A DNA stretch of 58,041 nt, taken from contig JANQJF010000060.1 of the NCBI GenBank assembly GCA_028281765.1, forward strand, positions 1 through 58,041, given 5' to 3'. How positions within the stretch are numbered: position 1 is the first letter of the stretch; every line of letters begins with the position of its first letter. Source of the stretch: Planctomycetota bacterium (GTDB lineage: Bacteria; Planctomycetota; UBA1135; UBA2386). The notes below the pieces were generated by a model, which ran no database searches, had not been told where the DNA came from, and saw only the letters and a list, made by a program, of their open reading frames with translations. Of this stretch, positions 34,934 to 43,965 are shown in pieces. The position numbers and the translations under genes are program-made.

Positions 34934-35542
34934 ATGAAACTCGCCTTTGCGAAATCCGTGCTCGACCATCCGAGCCTCGTCCTGAACCGTTCGTGGATCG
35001 CGATCCACGTCACGACGGTCCGACGGGCGCTCTGCCTGCTCTACAGCGAGGCCGCCGTGGTCGTCGACACAGAGTCGCTCCAGACCTTCGACTTCGACGG
35101 CTGGTTTCGGTGGGACCGCTCTCCGAGCGACCGGTGGGTGCGGACGCCGGGGATCCGGATCGCGGCGCCAGAGGTCATCCAGCTGCGGGCCTACAACAAG
35201 GTCCCGGCCTACGACGCGCCGTTTACCCGGCGCAACCTGTTCGAGCGCGACGGCCACATGTGTCAGTACTGTGGCGCGAGGGTGGGATCGGACCGTCTGA
35301 GCATCGATCACGTGACGCCGCGGTCCAAGGGCGGTAAGACCAGCTGGGACAACTGCGTCCTCGCGTGCGTCCGTTGCAATTCCACCAAGGGCGACCGCAC
35401 GGTTCGGGAGGCCGGGCTCCGCCTGCTCCGCCAGCCGAAACCACCGCGCTGGACGCCATACCTGAACCTCAAACGCTCCGAGCACCTCGAGTCCTGGGCC
35501 AAGTTCACGACGCCCGCGCGCTCGCGGATCGCGAAGAGCTGA
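34934..35542 (+). CDS. HNH endonuclease family protein
   Basis: The 202-residue protein has a C-terminal HNH nuclease domain. The first zinc-binding Cys pair is CQYCG, the catalytic part is SIDHVTPRSKGGKTSWDN, and the second Cys pair is CVRCNSTKGDRT. All expected residues are present, so it should be an active metal-dependent nuclease. The N-terminal part (about 1-95) is the usual extension of this subgroup of stand-alone bacterial HNH proteins, whose role is unknown. It is not next to a restriction or mobile-element gene. Confidence 0.85.
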   Translation: MKLAFAKSVLDHPSLVLNRSWIAIHVTTVRRALCLLYSEAAVVVDTESLQTFDFDGWFRWDRSPSDRWVRTPGIRIAAPEVIQLRAYNKVPAYDAPFTRRNLFERDGHMCQYCGARVGSDRLSIDHVTPRSKGGKTSWDNCVLACVRCNSTKGDRTVREAGLRLLRQPKPPRWTPYLNLKRSEHLESWAKFTTPARSRIAKS

Positions 35543-35567
35543 CCGCCACACCCACACAGAGAGAATC

Positions 35568-36920
35568 ATGAGAACCCTGCACAAGCTGGGGATTGCCCTC
35601 GCTGTCCTCGCGCTGACCGGCCTCGCGGCCGGACAGAGCGCGAAGAAGCTCAAGAAGGAGCTGAAGACGCGCGAAGCCGCGACCGCCAAGAACGACGCGG
35701 ATGGCTACGTCGAGATCGCGAAGTGGGCGAAGCAGAAGGGTCTCCTCAAGGACTCCAAGCGCCTGCTCCAGAAGGCGCTGAAGGTCGACCCCGATCACGC
35801 CGCCGCGAACACCGCGCTCGGCATGGTCAAGTTCGACGGCAAATGGCTGCCGAAGGCGAAGGCCGAGATCCTTCAAAAAAGGGCGTTCGACGCCTCGATG
35901 AAGAAGAAGGGCCTCGTCAAGGTCGACGACATCTGGGTCGACAAGGACAAGGTCGCCGACGCGAAGAAGGGCATTTTCTGGCACGAGGGCGAACGCGTCT
36001 CGCGCCACGACAAGAACGCCTACCTCGCGGGCAAGGTGCGCCACCCCCGCACGGGTGAGTTCATCGCGCCCGAGGACGTCGCCAAGGCCGAGTCCGGGCT
36101 GTTCCCGACCGAGGACGGCGACTGGATCAGCGAGGAAGCCGCGGACACGTACCACGCGAATCGAGACCGGCCGTGGGTGATCCGCTCCGAGTACGTGACG
36201 CTCGCGGGCACGATCCCCTTGAAGAAACTCGAGGGCCACAAGCTGAACGCGGACTCGGCGATCGACCGGGTGCTGCCGGTGTTCCTCAACAAGCACGCGC
36301 CGCCGTCCCACCGCCCGTTCGTCTGGGTCACGAAGAACGCCGAGCAGTACCGCGAGTTCGGCAATGACGTCGGCGGCGCGGGTTCGGCCTACGGGGCGTT
36401 CCTCGCCGAAACCGAGTTCCAGATCCCGGGCGTCGGCCGGATCCGTCCCGTGTTCTTCAACAACGACAAGGACTGGGGCCCGTACTACGTGAAGCACGCG
36501 TCCGCGATGGCGTTCGCCTACGGGTTCTGCGCGTCGCACGACGTCGAGGCGCCACTGTGGTTCCTCCGCGGGGTCGGCAGCCTCGCCGAGCGCTTCGCCG
36601 CGCCGGGCCAAACCGCGCACTTCGGCCGACAGCACGTGCAAAAGGGCGGCGTCAAGAACATCAAGACGTGGTTCAACTCGTTCGGCATCAACGGCGAGAT
36701 GGAGAGTCGGATGATCGACTACAACATCTTCCAGGCCGGCTTGATGCTCGAGTTCGCGATGACCGGCGGCGACGATGACTCGCTGTCGGCGATCCAGGGC
36801 ATCAGCGAAGCGCTCGCGAAGAACCCGAAGGCCGCGGAGAAGGCCTTCAAGAAGCTCGTGAAGACCCTCTCCGGCAAGGAAGAAGAGGTCCGCGCGCATC
36901 TCCAGAAGATCACGCGCTGA
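35568..36920 (+). CDS. secreted Lys-rich protein, possible degenerate gluzincin
   Basis: The 450-residue precursor has a signal peptide (MRTLHKLGIALAVLALTGLAAGQ) followed by Lys/Ala-rich helices with one TPR-like unit (LLKDSKRLLQKALKVDPDHAAANTALG, about 59-85). The C-terminal third has the layout of a peptidase MA-type domain. YVKHASAMAFAYGF falls where HExxH is expected and APLWFLRGVGSLAERF where W-x-x-E-G-x-A is expected, but the catalytic residues are absent. If this reading is right it is a pseudo-peptidase. It follows the HNH gene by 25 bases. Confidence 0.7.
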   Translation: MRTLHKLGIALAVLALTGLAAGQSAKKLKKELKTREAATAKNDADGYVEIAKWAKQKGLLKDSKRLLQKALKVDPDHAAANTALGMVKFDGKWLPKAKAEILQKRAFDASMKKKGLVKVDDIWVDKDKVADAKKGIFWHEGERVSRHDKNAYLAGKVRHPRTGEFIAPEDVAKAESGLFPTEDGDWISEEAADTYHANRDRPWVIRSEYVTLAGTIPLKKLEGHKLNADSAIDRVLPVFLNKHAPPSHRPFVWVTKNAEQYREFGNDVGGAGSAYGAFLAETEFQIPGVGRIRPVFFNNDKDWGPYYVKHASAMAFAYGFCASHDVEAPLWFLRGVGSLAERFAAPGQTAHFGRQHVQKGGVKNIKTWFNSFGINGEMESRMIDYNIFQAGLMLEFAMTGGDDDSLSAIQGISEALAKNPKAAEKAFKKLVKTLSGKEEEVRAHLQKITR

Positions 36921-36928
36921 GCCGATCG

Positions 36929-36951
36929 GGCCACGGCATCGCGCCGTGGCC
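36929..36951 (+). terminator. hairpin downstream of the secreted Lys-rich protein
   Basis: GGCCACGGC and GCCGTGGCC form a perfect 9-bp stem with a 5-base loop, 8 bases after the stop codon. There is no T-run, so it may need Rho or act as an mRNA end stabiliser. Confidence 0.45.
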
Positions 36952-36954
36952 GCT

Positions 36955-37181
36955 ACGCGTCCTCCGGAGCCCGGGGAGCCGACAGGTTGCCAGACCCCCC
37001 TGTCCACTAGGCCCCGCGTAGGGCGTGAGCATGTTTACGCTCTGACGAATTAGACCAGGGCGCGTCCCTTGGTCGAGCTGACCGAAAAATAACGGCTCCT
37101 CATCTTGGGGCCGAGCCGTCCGGACCGCTAAGACGCGCCTTCTCCTGAACCACTCTCCAACGAATTGTGGAGCCACATCCC
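36955..37181 (+). other. non-coding leader with several predicted stems
   Basis: The interval before the next gene shows several self-complementary segments: GACAGG with CCTGTC, GACCAGGG with CCCTTGGTC (one bulge), and CGGCTC with GAGCCG. It also has AT-rich patches such as GACCGAAAAATAACGG. No protein-like frame is visible. It may be the 5' leader of the gene at 37182 or hold a small RNA. I do not recognise a known riboswitch. Confidence 0.35.
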
Positions 37182-39071
37182 ATGATCCAGAGTCGACCGC
37201 GCCTGGCCCTTGCCCTGATGGCCTGCGGCATGTTTGCCGCCACGGCGGACGCGCAGAGCAAGTTCGCTCGCGCCCTTCCCGCCGACACTCTCGCCTTCTT
37301 CTCGTTCCCGGACATCACCAAGTCCATCCAGGACATGCAGTCCGCGCCGATCGCGAAGATGTGGCACGAAGGCGAAGTCCAGGACTTCCTCGGCGACGCG
37401 ATCAACTGGATCGACGCCAAGTTCGACGAGAACTTGGAGATGGGCAAGGCGATGCATGACGCGGGTCACCTGCCGTTCGACCCGAACGAACTCATGCAGC
37501 TGCGTCTCGAGAGTCTGAGCTTCGCGCTGACCAAGCTCGACATTCAAAAGACCGACAACGACGTCATGCCGAACTTCGGTGTGATCATGCACGCCGACCT
37601 CGGTCAGAGCGCCCGGATCTGGAAGAAGGCGCTGACGACCGCGCTCGAGATGCTCGCGCAACAGGCCGGCGAGAAGGCCGAGCTGACGCAATACGACGTC
37701 GGCGAAGCCAAGGTCTACAAGCTCGCTCCCACCAAGGAGGGGATCCCGCTCGCCCTGAACCTGGCGTTCACCGGCAACGCGATGGTCATGGGCACGCTGC
37801 AGCCCGAGGTCCAGAGCTTCCTCACGGCGCTCGACGGCAACGAGTCGCACCTCGCCGCGTCCGCGAGCTACATGCGCTCGGCGCAGCGCCTGACGCTCCA
37901 GGATGCGGAAGCCGAAATGTACGTCCGTCCGGGTGGCTTCATCGACTTCGCGATGAATGCGCTGCGCGTCGCCAAGGAAGAGGAGCGCGACTTCCCCGAG
38001 ATGATCGACATCGACGGCATCGATCGCGCGATCGCCGCCCTCGGCCTGCGCTCGATCAAGGCCATCGGCGCGACGACCACCTACGCGAACGGCCGCTGCG
38101 AGTCCGACTCCTACACGGTCTGCCCGAAGGACGAACGTCGTGGCCTCACGGCTCTCGGCGCCGGTGAAATCGACATGTCGATGCTCCGCTGGGTACCGAA
38201 GGACGCCGCGTCGCTCTCGATCGGCGCGATGAACGTCGGCGGGATCTACAGCACCCTCGTCGATGCGCTGAACGCGTACGACAAGGACTTCGCCGAAATG
38301 GCCCTCGGCCGCCTCGGCGAGATGGAGAAGCAGGTCGGCATGTCGATCAAGAACGACATCTTCGGCGCGTTCGGCGACCGCTACATCAGCTGGCAGCTGC
38401 CGATGGCCTCGTTCACGTCGGCGCCCGAGATGGCGATCATCTGCGAGATGAAGAACAAGGACGGCCTGCTCAACGCGCTGAAGCGCGCGTCCGAGATGAG
38501 CCAAGGCATGATCGAACTCGAAGAGAACGAGCGCCGGGGCATCAAGGTCTACCAGCTGCTCGTCGACTACGACTTCGGTGGCGGCGGCTTCAACCCGCTC
38601 GCGATGTTCACGCCGACGTTCTCGTTCAAGGACGACTACCTGGTGCTCGCGTTCTCGACGGGCGACATCAAGCGGGCGTTCAAGCGCATGGCGCGTGAGG
38701 ACAACCCGAAGGGCGACATCCGGACGAACGCCGAGTTCGCGCCGTACCTGGAGTCGCTGCCGAAGTCCGGCATCACCTCGCTGTCCTTCCGCGACTGGAA
38801 GGCCGAGTTCGAGAGCTACTACCAGATCGGCACGACCTTCCTCGCTTTCGTCCCACTAGACGACGAGATCCCGATCGACCTTTCGCTGCTGCCCGACGCG
38901 TCGACCCTGACCCAGCACCTCTGTGGCTCGGTGACCTGGGCGCAGACGACCGACACGGGCATGGTCACGCGCTCGATCGGCCCGTGGGGCCCGGAGACCG
39001 TCGCGATCCTCTGCGCCGGCATCGCGGGTGGTGCGGCCACGTTCGCTGCGATGAGCCCGCGCGGCTTCTGA
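37182..39071 (+). CDS. large secreted protein of unknown function
   Basis: The 629-residue precursor has a signal peptide (MIQSRPRLALALMACGMFAATADAQ). The mature start SKFARALPADTLAFFSFPDI, with repeated alpha/beta units of the type ALPADTLAFF...FLTALDG, LALGLRSIKAI and AFGDRYISW, resembles the DUF3352-like secreted proteins found in several phyla. The C-terminus ends in a hydrophobic stretch (VAILCAGIAGGAATFAAM) that may be a membrane anchor. I use the ATG at 37182 and regard the five-codon extension as unlikely. A strong terminator follows. Function is unknown. Confidence 0.75.
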   Translation: MIQSRPRLALALMACGMFAATADAQSKFARALPADTLAFFSFPDITKSIQDMQSAPIAKMWHEGEVQDFLGDAINWIDAKFDENLEMGKAMHDAGHLPFDPNELMQLRLESLSFALTKLDIQKTDNDVMPNFGVIMHADLGQSARIWKKALTTALEMLAQQAGEKAELTQYDVGEAKVYKLAPTKEGIPLALNLAFTGNAMVMGTLQPEVQSFLTALDGNESHLAASASYMRSAQRLTLQDAEAEMYVRPGGFIDFAMNALRVAKEEERDFPEMIDIDGIDRAIAALGLRSIKAIGATTTYANGRCESDSYTVCPKDERRGLTALGAGEIDMSMLRWVPKDAASLSIGAMNVGGIYSTLVDALNAYDKDFAEMALGRLGEMEKQVGMSIKNDIFGAFGDRYISWQLPMASFTSAPEMAIICEMKNKDGLLNALKRASEMSQGMIELEENERRGIKVYQLLVDYDFGGGGFNPLAMFTPTFSFKDDYLVLAFSTGDIKRAFKRMAREDNPKGDIRTNAEFAPYLESLPKSGITSLSFRDWKAEFESYYQIGTTFLAFVPLDDEIPIDLSLLPDASTLTQHLCGSVTWAQTTDTGMVTRSIGPWGPETVAILCAGIAGGAATFAAMSPRGF

Positions 39072-39091
39072 GTCGTAGTCGACCCCGATCA

Positions 39092-39125
39092 CGGGCTGCT
39101 TCGTCACCGGCGAAGCAGCCCGTTT
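39092..39125 (+). terminator. strong intrinsic terminator
   Basis: CGGGCTGCTTCG (39092-39103) and CGAAGCAGCCCG (39111-39122) form a perfect 12-bp stem with a 7-base loop, followed by TTT. It lies 20 bases after the stop of the secreted protein and separates it from the PIG-L gene. Confidence 0.8.
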
Positions 39126-39158
39126 CGCGTCTGGCGAGATCGGGTACCCTGCACAGAG

Positions 39159-41519
39159 ATGAGCAGACTCCGAGCCGTCCCGACGATCGTGCTCCTGTCG
39201 TCTCTGCTGCTCGCCGCGCGCGCGAGTGGGCAGCGCGATCGCGGCGAAGTCGCGCTACGCCAGGCGATGCGCGACGCGAACAACGACCGCGTCGTCGCGA
39301 TCATCGGTGCCCACCCCGACGACCGATGGATGCTGCCGGCGGCATACCTGCGCTTCCATCTCGGTTTCCGCGTCGCCGTCGTGCTGTTCACGCGGGGCGA
39401 GGGCGGTCAGAACGTGACCGGTCCCGAGGTGGGGGACGCCCTAGGACGAATTCGCACGCTCGAGACGGAGGCGTCGGCGGAGGTCCTCGACTGCGACATC
39501 TGGTATCTCAACCGCACCGATGGCGGCTACTGCCGCACCGGTCGAGAAGCCCTTGAGCTGTGGGACCGCGAATCGACGATCCGCGATCTCGCGCGGCTGT
39601 TGCGACGCATCGGGCCGGACATCGTGCTCACGACGCACGACCCGACCGAGACCCACGGCCATGACCACGGGCTGCTCGAGGTGCTCTCGCCGGCCGTCGA
39701 ACTCGCGTGCGACTGGGAGGCGGACTTCGGCACGCTCGCCCCCGCGCGCATTCACCGTCTCCTGCGAGGGGCAACGGACGACAGCCATGACGTCAGCCTG
39801 CCGGCGGACACGGTCGATGTCGTCCACGGAGTCACCTTCCGTGAGATCGCGTACTCGGCGTTCAAGAAGCACGCGAGCCAGCGGCCCTTCCGGACTCTCG
39901 ACTCGCTATTCGAACCCGAGGTTCGCCTGGACAGCCTACCGATCGGAGACGAGCCGGGCGCTCCGAGCCTCGCCGACGGACTACCATCGTTGTTCACCGC
40001 GTTGGGCGATCGGCTCGACGCGGGCGCGCGGGACTCGTTGCGACGTGACCTCGAAACGGAGCTGACCCGGCGACTCGGCGAATCCAAGGTCATCGACCTC
40101 GCGATCGATCTCCGGAACCGACTGCTCGCGATCGAAGCACCCGCAGGCACCGACCTCGCGCGCCGTGCCGCCCGACGAATCGAGGCACTGGAGCGCGTCG
40201 TCCAACACGCGATCGCGCTGCAGGCCCGCGTCGAGGTCCACCGTGACGCCGTCGCGGTCGCCGGCGAATCACTCCCCGTGACGATTCGCTCCCACTTCGC
40301 TGCGGATCGGGTCTCGAACATCGAGGTCCGTTCGACCGGCCCCGGCACGCTACGCGTGCTGGAGAAGTTCGACACCGTGTCGACGTGTCGCCTCGAAGCC
40401 GAACTCGATCTTCCGGCCGACCTCGTCGACGACGCTGCGGCGCGATTCGTCGCGGACACGTTCGAACGCCCGCTCGAGCTGGCGATGCGCCTTCGCGTGC
40501 AGTCGGAGAGCGGTGTGACGATCGATCTCGAACTGCCGCTCGTGATTCCGATCGAAATCCGACCGGCCGTGGAGCTGACGGTCTTCCCCCGCGCGATCCT
40601 CGTGCCCGACGGCGTCGACTCCGTCGGATTCGCGGTGCGCGTGCGGCGCAACACGCAGGATCCGATCGACGGCTCACTCGTCATCAAGTCCACCCTAGGC
40701 GTGCAGCCAAGGCCGATGTCTCACCGCGTATCGATGGCGGGGGAGACGCTCCGCGAGTATCGCTTCCGGTTGAAGCTCCCGCCGGGCACGTCGACGACCA
40801 AAGCACGGGTGCGACTCGGCCGATGGTCGACCGACGTGCCCCTACACCGCGTTTCCGTGCAGATCGACCCCGGGCTGCGCGTCGGCCTGATCCGCGGCGC
40901 GGACGACACCGCGCGTTCGATCTTGCGCGGTCTGGGCGTGCAGCTCGTCGAGCTCACCGACGAAGTTCTCCCGACGCGCGACCTCAGCGACCTCGACACG
41001 ATCCTCGTCGACATCCGCGCGCTCCGGCCGGACGCGAACGTCGCGGCGCGCGCGGGCTTCAACCGACTGATCGACTTCGTGCGCGACGGTGGGCGACTCG
41101 TCGTGATGTATCACAAGGATCAGGAGTTCAATCTCGAGAGCAGCGGGTTTCGAGGCTTCCCTGCGGAGCTGCCGCTGCACATCGGCAAGGGACGGGTCAC
41201 GCGGGAAGACCAGCCGGTGTCGGTGCTGGCTCCAGAGCACACGCTGCTGAACCACCCGAATCGCATCCGCTCCGCCGACTGGGACGGATGGGCTCAGGAG
41301 CGCGGGCTGTACTTCCCGGACGTGTTCAGCGACGACTACGAACGCTTGCTCTCCATGGCGGACCCGGGCGAATCCGAGGAGACCGGCTCGCTGCTCTACG
41401 CCCGCGCCGGCGACGGCGAGTTCGTCTATTGCGCGCTCGCCCTCTACCGTCAGCTCAAGAACTCGCACGAAGGCGCGTGCCGTCTGTTCGCGAACCTCGT
41501 CTCGAAACCGACGCACTAG
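39159..41519 (+). CDS. secreted PIG-L/LmbE deacetylase with C-terminal GATase1-like domain
   Basis: The 786-residue protein has a signal peptide and then a PIG-L (LmbE-like) zinc deacetylase domain (about 43-230). The metal-binding AHPDD motif is at about 51-55 and the second histidine cluster is THGHDHG. Such enzymes remove N-acetyl groups from sugars such as GlcNAc derivatives. The middle part has beta-sandwich character. The last 220 or so residues (LRVGLIRGADDTARSILRGL, RDGGRLVVMYHKDQEF) look like a class I glutamine-amidotransferase-like or ThuA-like fold. This arrangement occurs in secreted PIG-L proteins of environmental bacteria. The stop overlaps the converging stop of the next gene (CTAG). 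Confidence 0.85.
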   Translation: MSRLRAVPTIVLLSSLLLAARASGQRDRGEVALRQAMRDANNDRVVAIIGAHPDDRWMLPAAYLRFHLGFRVAVVLFTRGEGGQNVTGPEVGDALGRIRTLETEASAEVLDCDIWYLNRTDGGYCRTGREALELWDRESTIRDLARLLRRIGPDIVLTTHDPTETHGHDHGLLEVLSPAVELACDWEADFGTLAPARIHRLLRGATDDSHDVSLPADTVDVVHGVTFREIAYSAFKKHASQRPFRTLDSLFEPEVRLDSLPIGDEPGAPSLADGLPSLFTALGDRLDAGARDSLRRDLETELTRRLGESKVIDLAIDLRNRLLAIEAPAGTDLARRAARRIEALERVVQHAIALQARVEVHRDAVAVAGESLPVTIRSHFAADRVSNIEVRSTGPGTLRVLEKFDTVSTCRLEAELDLPADLVDDAAARFVADTFERPLELAMRLRVQSESGVTIDLELPLVIPIEIRPAVELTVFPRAILVPDGVDSVGFAVRVRRNTQDPIDGSLVIKSTLGVQPRPMSHRVSMAGETLREYRFRLKLPPGTSTTKARVRLGRWSTDVPLHRVSVQIDPGLRVGLIRGADDTARSILRGLGVQLVELTDEVLPTRDLSDLDTILVDIRALRPDANVAARAGFNRLIDFVRDGGRLVVMYHKDQEFNLESSGFRGFPAELPLHIGKGRVTREDQPVSVLAPEHTLLNHPNRIRSADWDGWAQERGLYFPDVFSDDYERLLSMADPGESEETGSLLYARAGDGEFVYCALALYRQLKNSHEGACRLFANLVSKPTH

Positions 41520-42391
41520 CGGCCCGTGTTGGAGTGCAGCAGCATCGCGCACCCTGCGAGGTTGGCCAGAGCCACCCCGACGATCGCGGGCAGCAGGTTG
41601 CCACCCTTGAAGTAGAGGACGATCGACCAAGTCAGCAGGATCACGGATCCGGCCACGAGCACGATCGGCTGGCTGAAGATCGGGGAGCCCCCGGCGGCGC
41701 TAGCTCCGAACCGGTCGTGCAGTTGGCGGATCTGCTGGCGGTTGTTTTCCGCGACGTCGCGCGACTCGCGCGCGTAGCGCGTGGCCGCGTCGGCAGCGTA
41801 TTGTGCGGTGCGCCCAGTCTCGACGATGTCCGCGCGCACCGAGCGAAACTCGCGCATGATCTCGTCGAGGGACGCGCCGAGAGTCGACACGCGGTCCGCG
41901 TTGTCGGAGGCGCTTTTCTTGACCTCGTCGAGCGCCACGTCCCGCATCGAATCGAGCGCCTCGGACAGGCGCGCGATCTCGTCGACGATGACCTTGGTGG
42001 TGTCATCGATCGATTCGGGCATCAAGATGTCGAGTTCTTCGGTCGTGATCTGCGCGCCTTCGGACTGCGCGCTGAACAGTGCTTCTTGAACGGTGACGTC
42101 ATCGACCAGCGGAGCCGGCTCGGCGTCGGGGTCCGGGCTCTCGACAGCGTCATCCACGCCGGCTTGTTCGTCCGCGGGGGTCTCGGACGCATCCGCCGCT
42201 TCGGATGGCTCCATATCGGCGTCTGATTCCTCGGTGGCCTCGCTCTCCGCATCGGTCCCGGCGGAGTCGGAGTCCGGCGGCACCGCAGCGCCGGCGTCCG
42301 CGACCGAGTCGTCGCTCGCCGCCGGCGATTCGCCGTCGCCGCCATCCACGTCTTCCGACGGTGGAACCGGCTCGGTGTCGTTCGTCCCCAT
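41516..42391 (-). CDS. acidic coiled-coil protein with C-terminal membrane anchor
   Basis: The first 110 or so of 291 residues are very acidic and low in complexity (Asp, Glu, Ala, Ser, Pro). A helical region of about 110-230 follows that suggests coiled coil (TKVIVDEIARLSEALDSM, ADRVSTLGASLDEIMREF), in the style of bacterial tether or chemoreceptor-like stalks. Two membrane helices sit at the end (PIVLVAGSVILLTWSIVLYF, LLPAIVGVALANLAGCAML). I place the start at the ATG at 42391, with GGGAGAG about 9 bases upstream. An ATG at 42397 is possible. I assign no family. Confidence 0.7.
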   Translation of the reverse strand: MGTNDTEPVPPSEDVDGGDGESPAASDDSVADAGAAVPPDSDSAGTDAESEATEESDADMEPSEAADASETPADEQAGVDDAVESPDPDAEPAPLVDDVTVQEALFSAQSEGAQITTEELDILMPESIDDTTKVIVDEIARLSEALDSMRDVALDEVKKSASDNADRVSTLGASLDEIMREFRSVRADIVETGRTAQYAADAATRYARESRDVAENNRQQIRQLHDRFGASAAGGSPIFSQPIVLVAGSVILLTWSIVLYFKGGNLLPAIVGVALANLAGCAMLLHSNTGR

Positions 42392-42498
42392 GTCCATCTC
42401 TCCCTGTCGACCGTCGGTTTTTTCGGCATTCGACGATCGGGAGTGATGGAAAATCTGCCGGCAGTCCGTCCGTGCGATGGCACGGACCCGATGCGGCG

Positions 42499-42915
42499 TT
42501 ACTGGAACACCGGGAACGCCATGTTGTCGAGCGTCGTGCGCACGATCGGCACGTCGACCGACGAGTAGGTCGCGCTGCGGCGGATGATGTGGAAGTCGCG
42601 CACGGAGATCAGGGAGTAGTCCGAGTTCTCGTACACGATCTGCAGATACATCCCGCCGTCGGGTCGCGACAGCAGCCACAGCTTGGCAAGGCGGCGCGCT
42701 GGCACGTTCGCGACCTTGCCGTCCGCGGTCGTGTACTGGAGCTCGGCGAAGTTCCAGCGCTTCTCGGTCGCGACCGGGACCTTCCGCGCGGGGGCGTCCT
42801 GGGTGATCCCGGGCAATTGCGGCTGCTCGGCGTCCACGCCATTGGCGGGCGCGAGGAACGGAACGGAAACAGCGAAGACACCACCGGCGAGAAGCAGCTT
42901 GAAGGTTCCTAACAT
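42499..42915 (-). CDS. small secreted protein of unknown function
   Basis: The 138-residue precursor has a signal peptide (MLGTFKLLLAGGVFAVSVPFLAPANG), a short Gln/Pro-rich linker and a strand-rich C-terminal domain (WNFAELQYTTADGKVANV, GGMYLQIVYENSDYSLISV, HIIRRSATYSSVDVPIVRTT). It is divergent from the peptidase gene at 42986, with a 70-base gap. I recognise no family. The longer frame to 43515 lies antisense to the peptidase and is rejected. Confidence 0.65.
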   Translation of the reverse strand: MLGTFKLLLAGGVFAVSVPFLAPANGVDAEQPQLPGITQDAPARKVPVATEKRWNFAELQYTTADGKVANVPARRLAKLWLLSRPDGGMYLQIVYENSDYSLISVRDFHIIRRSATYSSVDVPIVRTTLDNMAFPVFQ

Positions 42916-42985
42916 GGGGTCGAATACCTCGGACTCGTTTTGCGGATCCGCGAATGTACTCCACGAACAGCGACAACCGACCCTA

Positions 42986-43933
42986 GTGACGAGTCCCGCG
43001 ACCGTTTTCTTGCACCGAGTTCTGATCCAGCTGCTGCTGGCGCTCCCGATCTGCGGACAAGCCGCGGAGTTCCGCGTGTTCTCCGGCGGCGCGCTCAGCG
43101 ACGCTTCCCGGCAGCGCGTCGAGCGTCTCGTCGCCGCGGGGCTCGAGCGGCTAGCGCCGATGTTCCCGGATGCCAAGCGGCGACCGATCACTGTGTTCGC
43201 GCATCCCAACGTGTCGTCCGTGCCGGAGCGCGTGCGCGGCGCGATCCACGACGGCACCGCCGGCGTGGCCCTGCTGCAACGTGACGAGATCCACCTGATC
43301 CTCGACGAAGCGCGGCGCTCACCGCCACACGATCTACGGACGGTGGTGGACCACGAGCTCGTGCACATCCTGCTCGACCAGCACGTGGGACGTGCGGCGA
43401 GTCCGCACGTGTCGCGGTGGTTCCACGAGGGGCTGGCCCAAGTGCTCAGCGGCGGCCCGTACCTCGGGATGAGTGAAGACGACCTCGTGCTCGCGACGCG
43501 GTGGGGACGGCTCATGCGGTTCTCCGATCTGCACGACCGATTTCCTCACAGCAAGACGAGACTGCAACGGGCGTACGCGCAGAGCTTCTCGTTCGTCGGG
43601 TTCCTGCATCGCGCGCTCGGGTTGGAGCTCCTTCTCGAAGCGGCGAAGAAGAGCGTCAAGGACGGCGGTTTTCGCGTCGGCTTCTACGAAGTCACGCGCA
43701 AAGCCCTCGTGCTTCAGGAAGAGAAGTGGAAGGAGTATGTCCTCAACCGATCCGGCGCGGCGCTTCGCTTCGTATTCGAAAACTGCTTCGCGTACGTCGG
43801 GCTCGCGGCTTTCGTGCTGCTCGCGCTCGCCTGGATTCGCCGTTCGCGGCGCGACGAGCAGGCACGTGCGAAGCTCGAGCTGGAGGACGAAGTCATCGAA
43901 GAGGATCCGCCAGGAACGCCGCCTGCGCCATGA
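42986..43933 (+). CDS. membrane-anchored peptidase MA-like zinc protease
   Basis: The 315-residue protein has a signal peptide (VFLHRVLIQLLLALPICGQA) and a gluzincin domain. The zinc motif HELVH lies at about 123-127 and a third-ligand segment RWFHEGLAQVLSGG follows. A C-terminal membrane helix (FAYVGLAAFVLLALAWI) and an acidic tail (EDEVIEEDPPGTPPAP) end it. It should cleave proteins in the periplasm or at the outer face of the membrane. The start is uncertain: the GTG at 42986 begins a clean signal peptide, while an ATG at 42914 would extend into the divergent gene region. The last codons overlap a possible upstream start of the next lipoprotein. Confidence 0.8.
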   Translation: MTSPATVFLHRVLIQLLLALPICGQAAEFRVFSGGALSDASRQRVERLVAAGLERLAPMFPDAKRRPITVFAHPNVSSVPERVRGAIHDGTAGVALLQRDEIHLILDEARRSPPHDLRTVVDHELVHILLDQHVGRAASPHVSRWFHEGLAQVLSGGPYLGMSEDDLVLATRWGRLMRFSDLHDRFPHSKTRLQRAYAQSFSFVGFLHRALGLELLLEAAKKSVKDGGFRVGFYEVTRKALVLQEEKWKEYVLNRSGAALRFVFENCFAYVGLAAFVLLALAWIRRSRRDEQARAKLELEDEVIEEDPPGTPPAP

Positions 43934-43965
43934 CTGCGGTCGTCCAAACGGATACAAAGAGGCCA

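Noticed and set aside
37128..38504. 458-residue open frame on the minus strand
   Set aside because: It is antisense to a secreted protein with a clean signal peptide and a strong downstream terminator.
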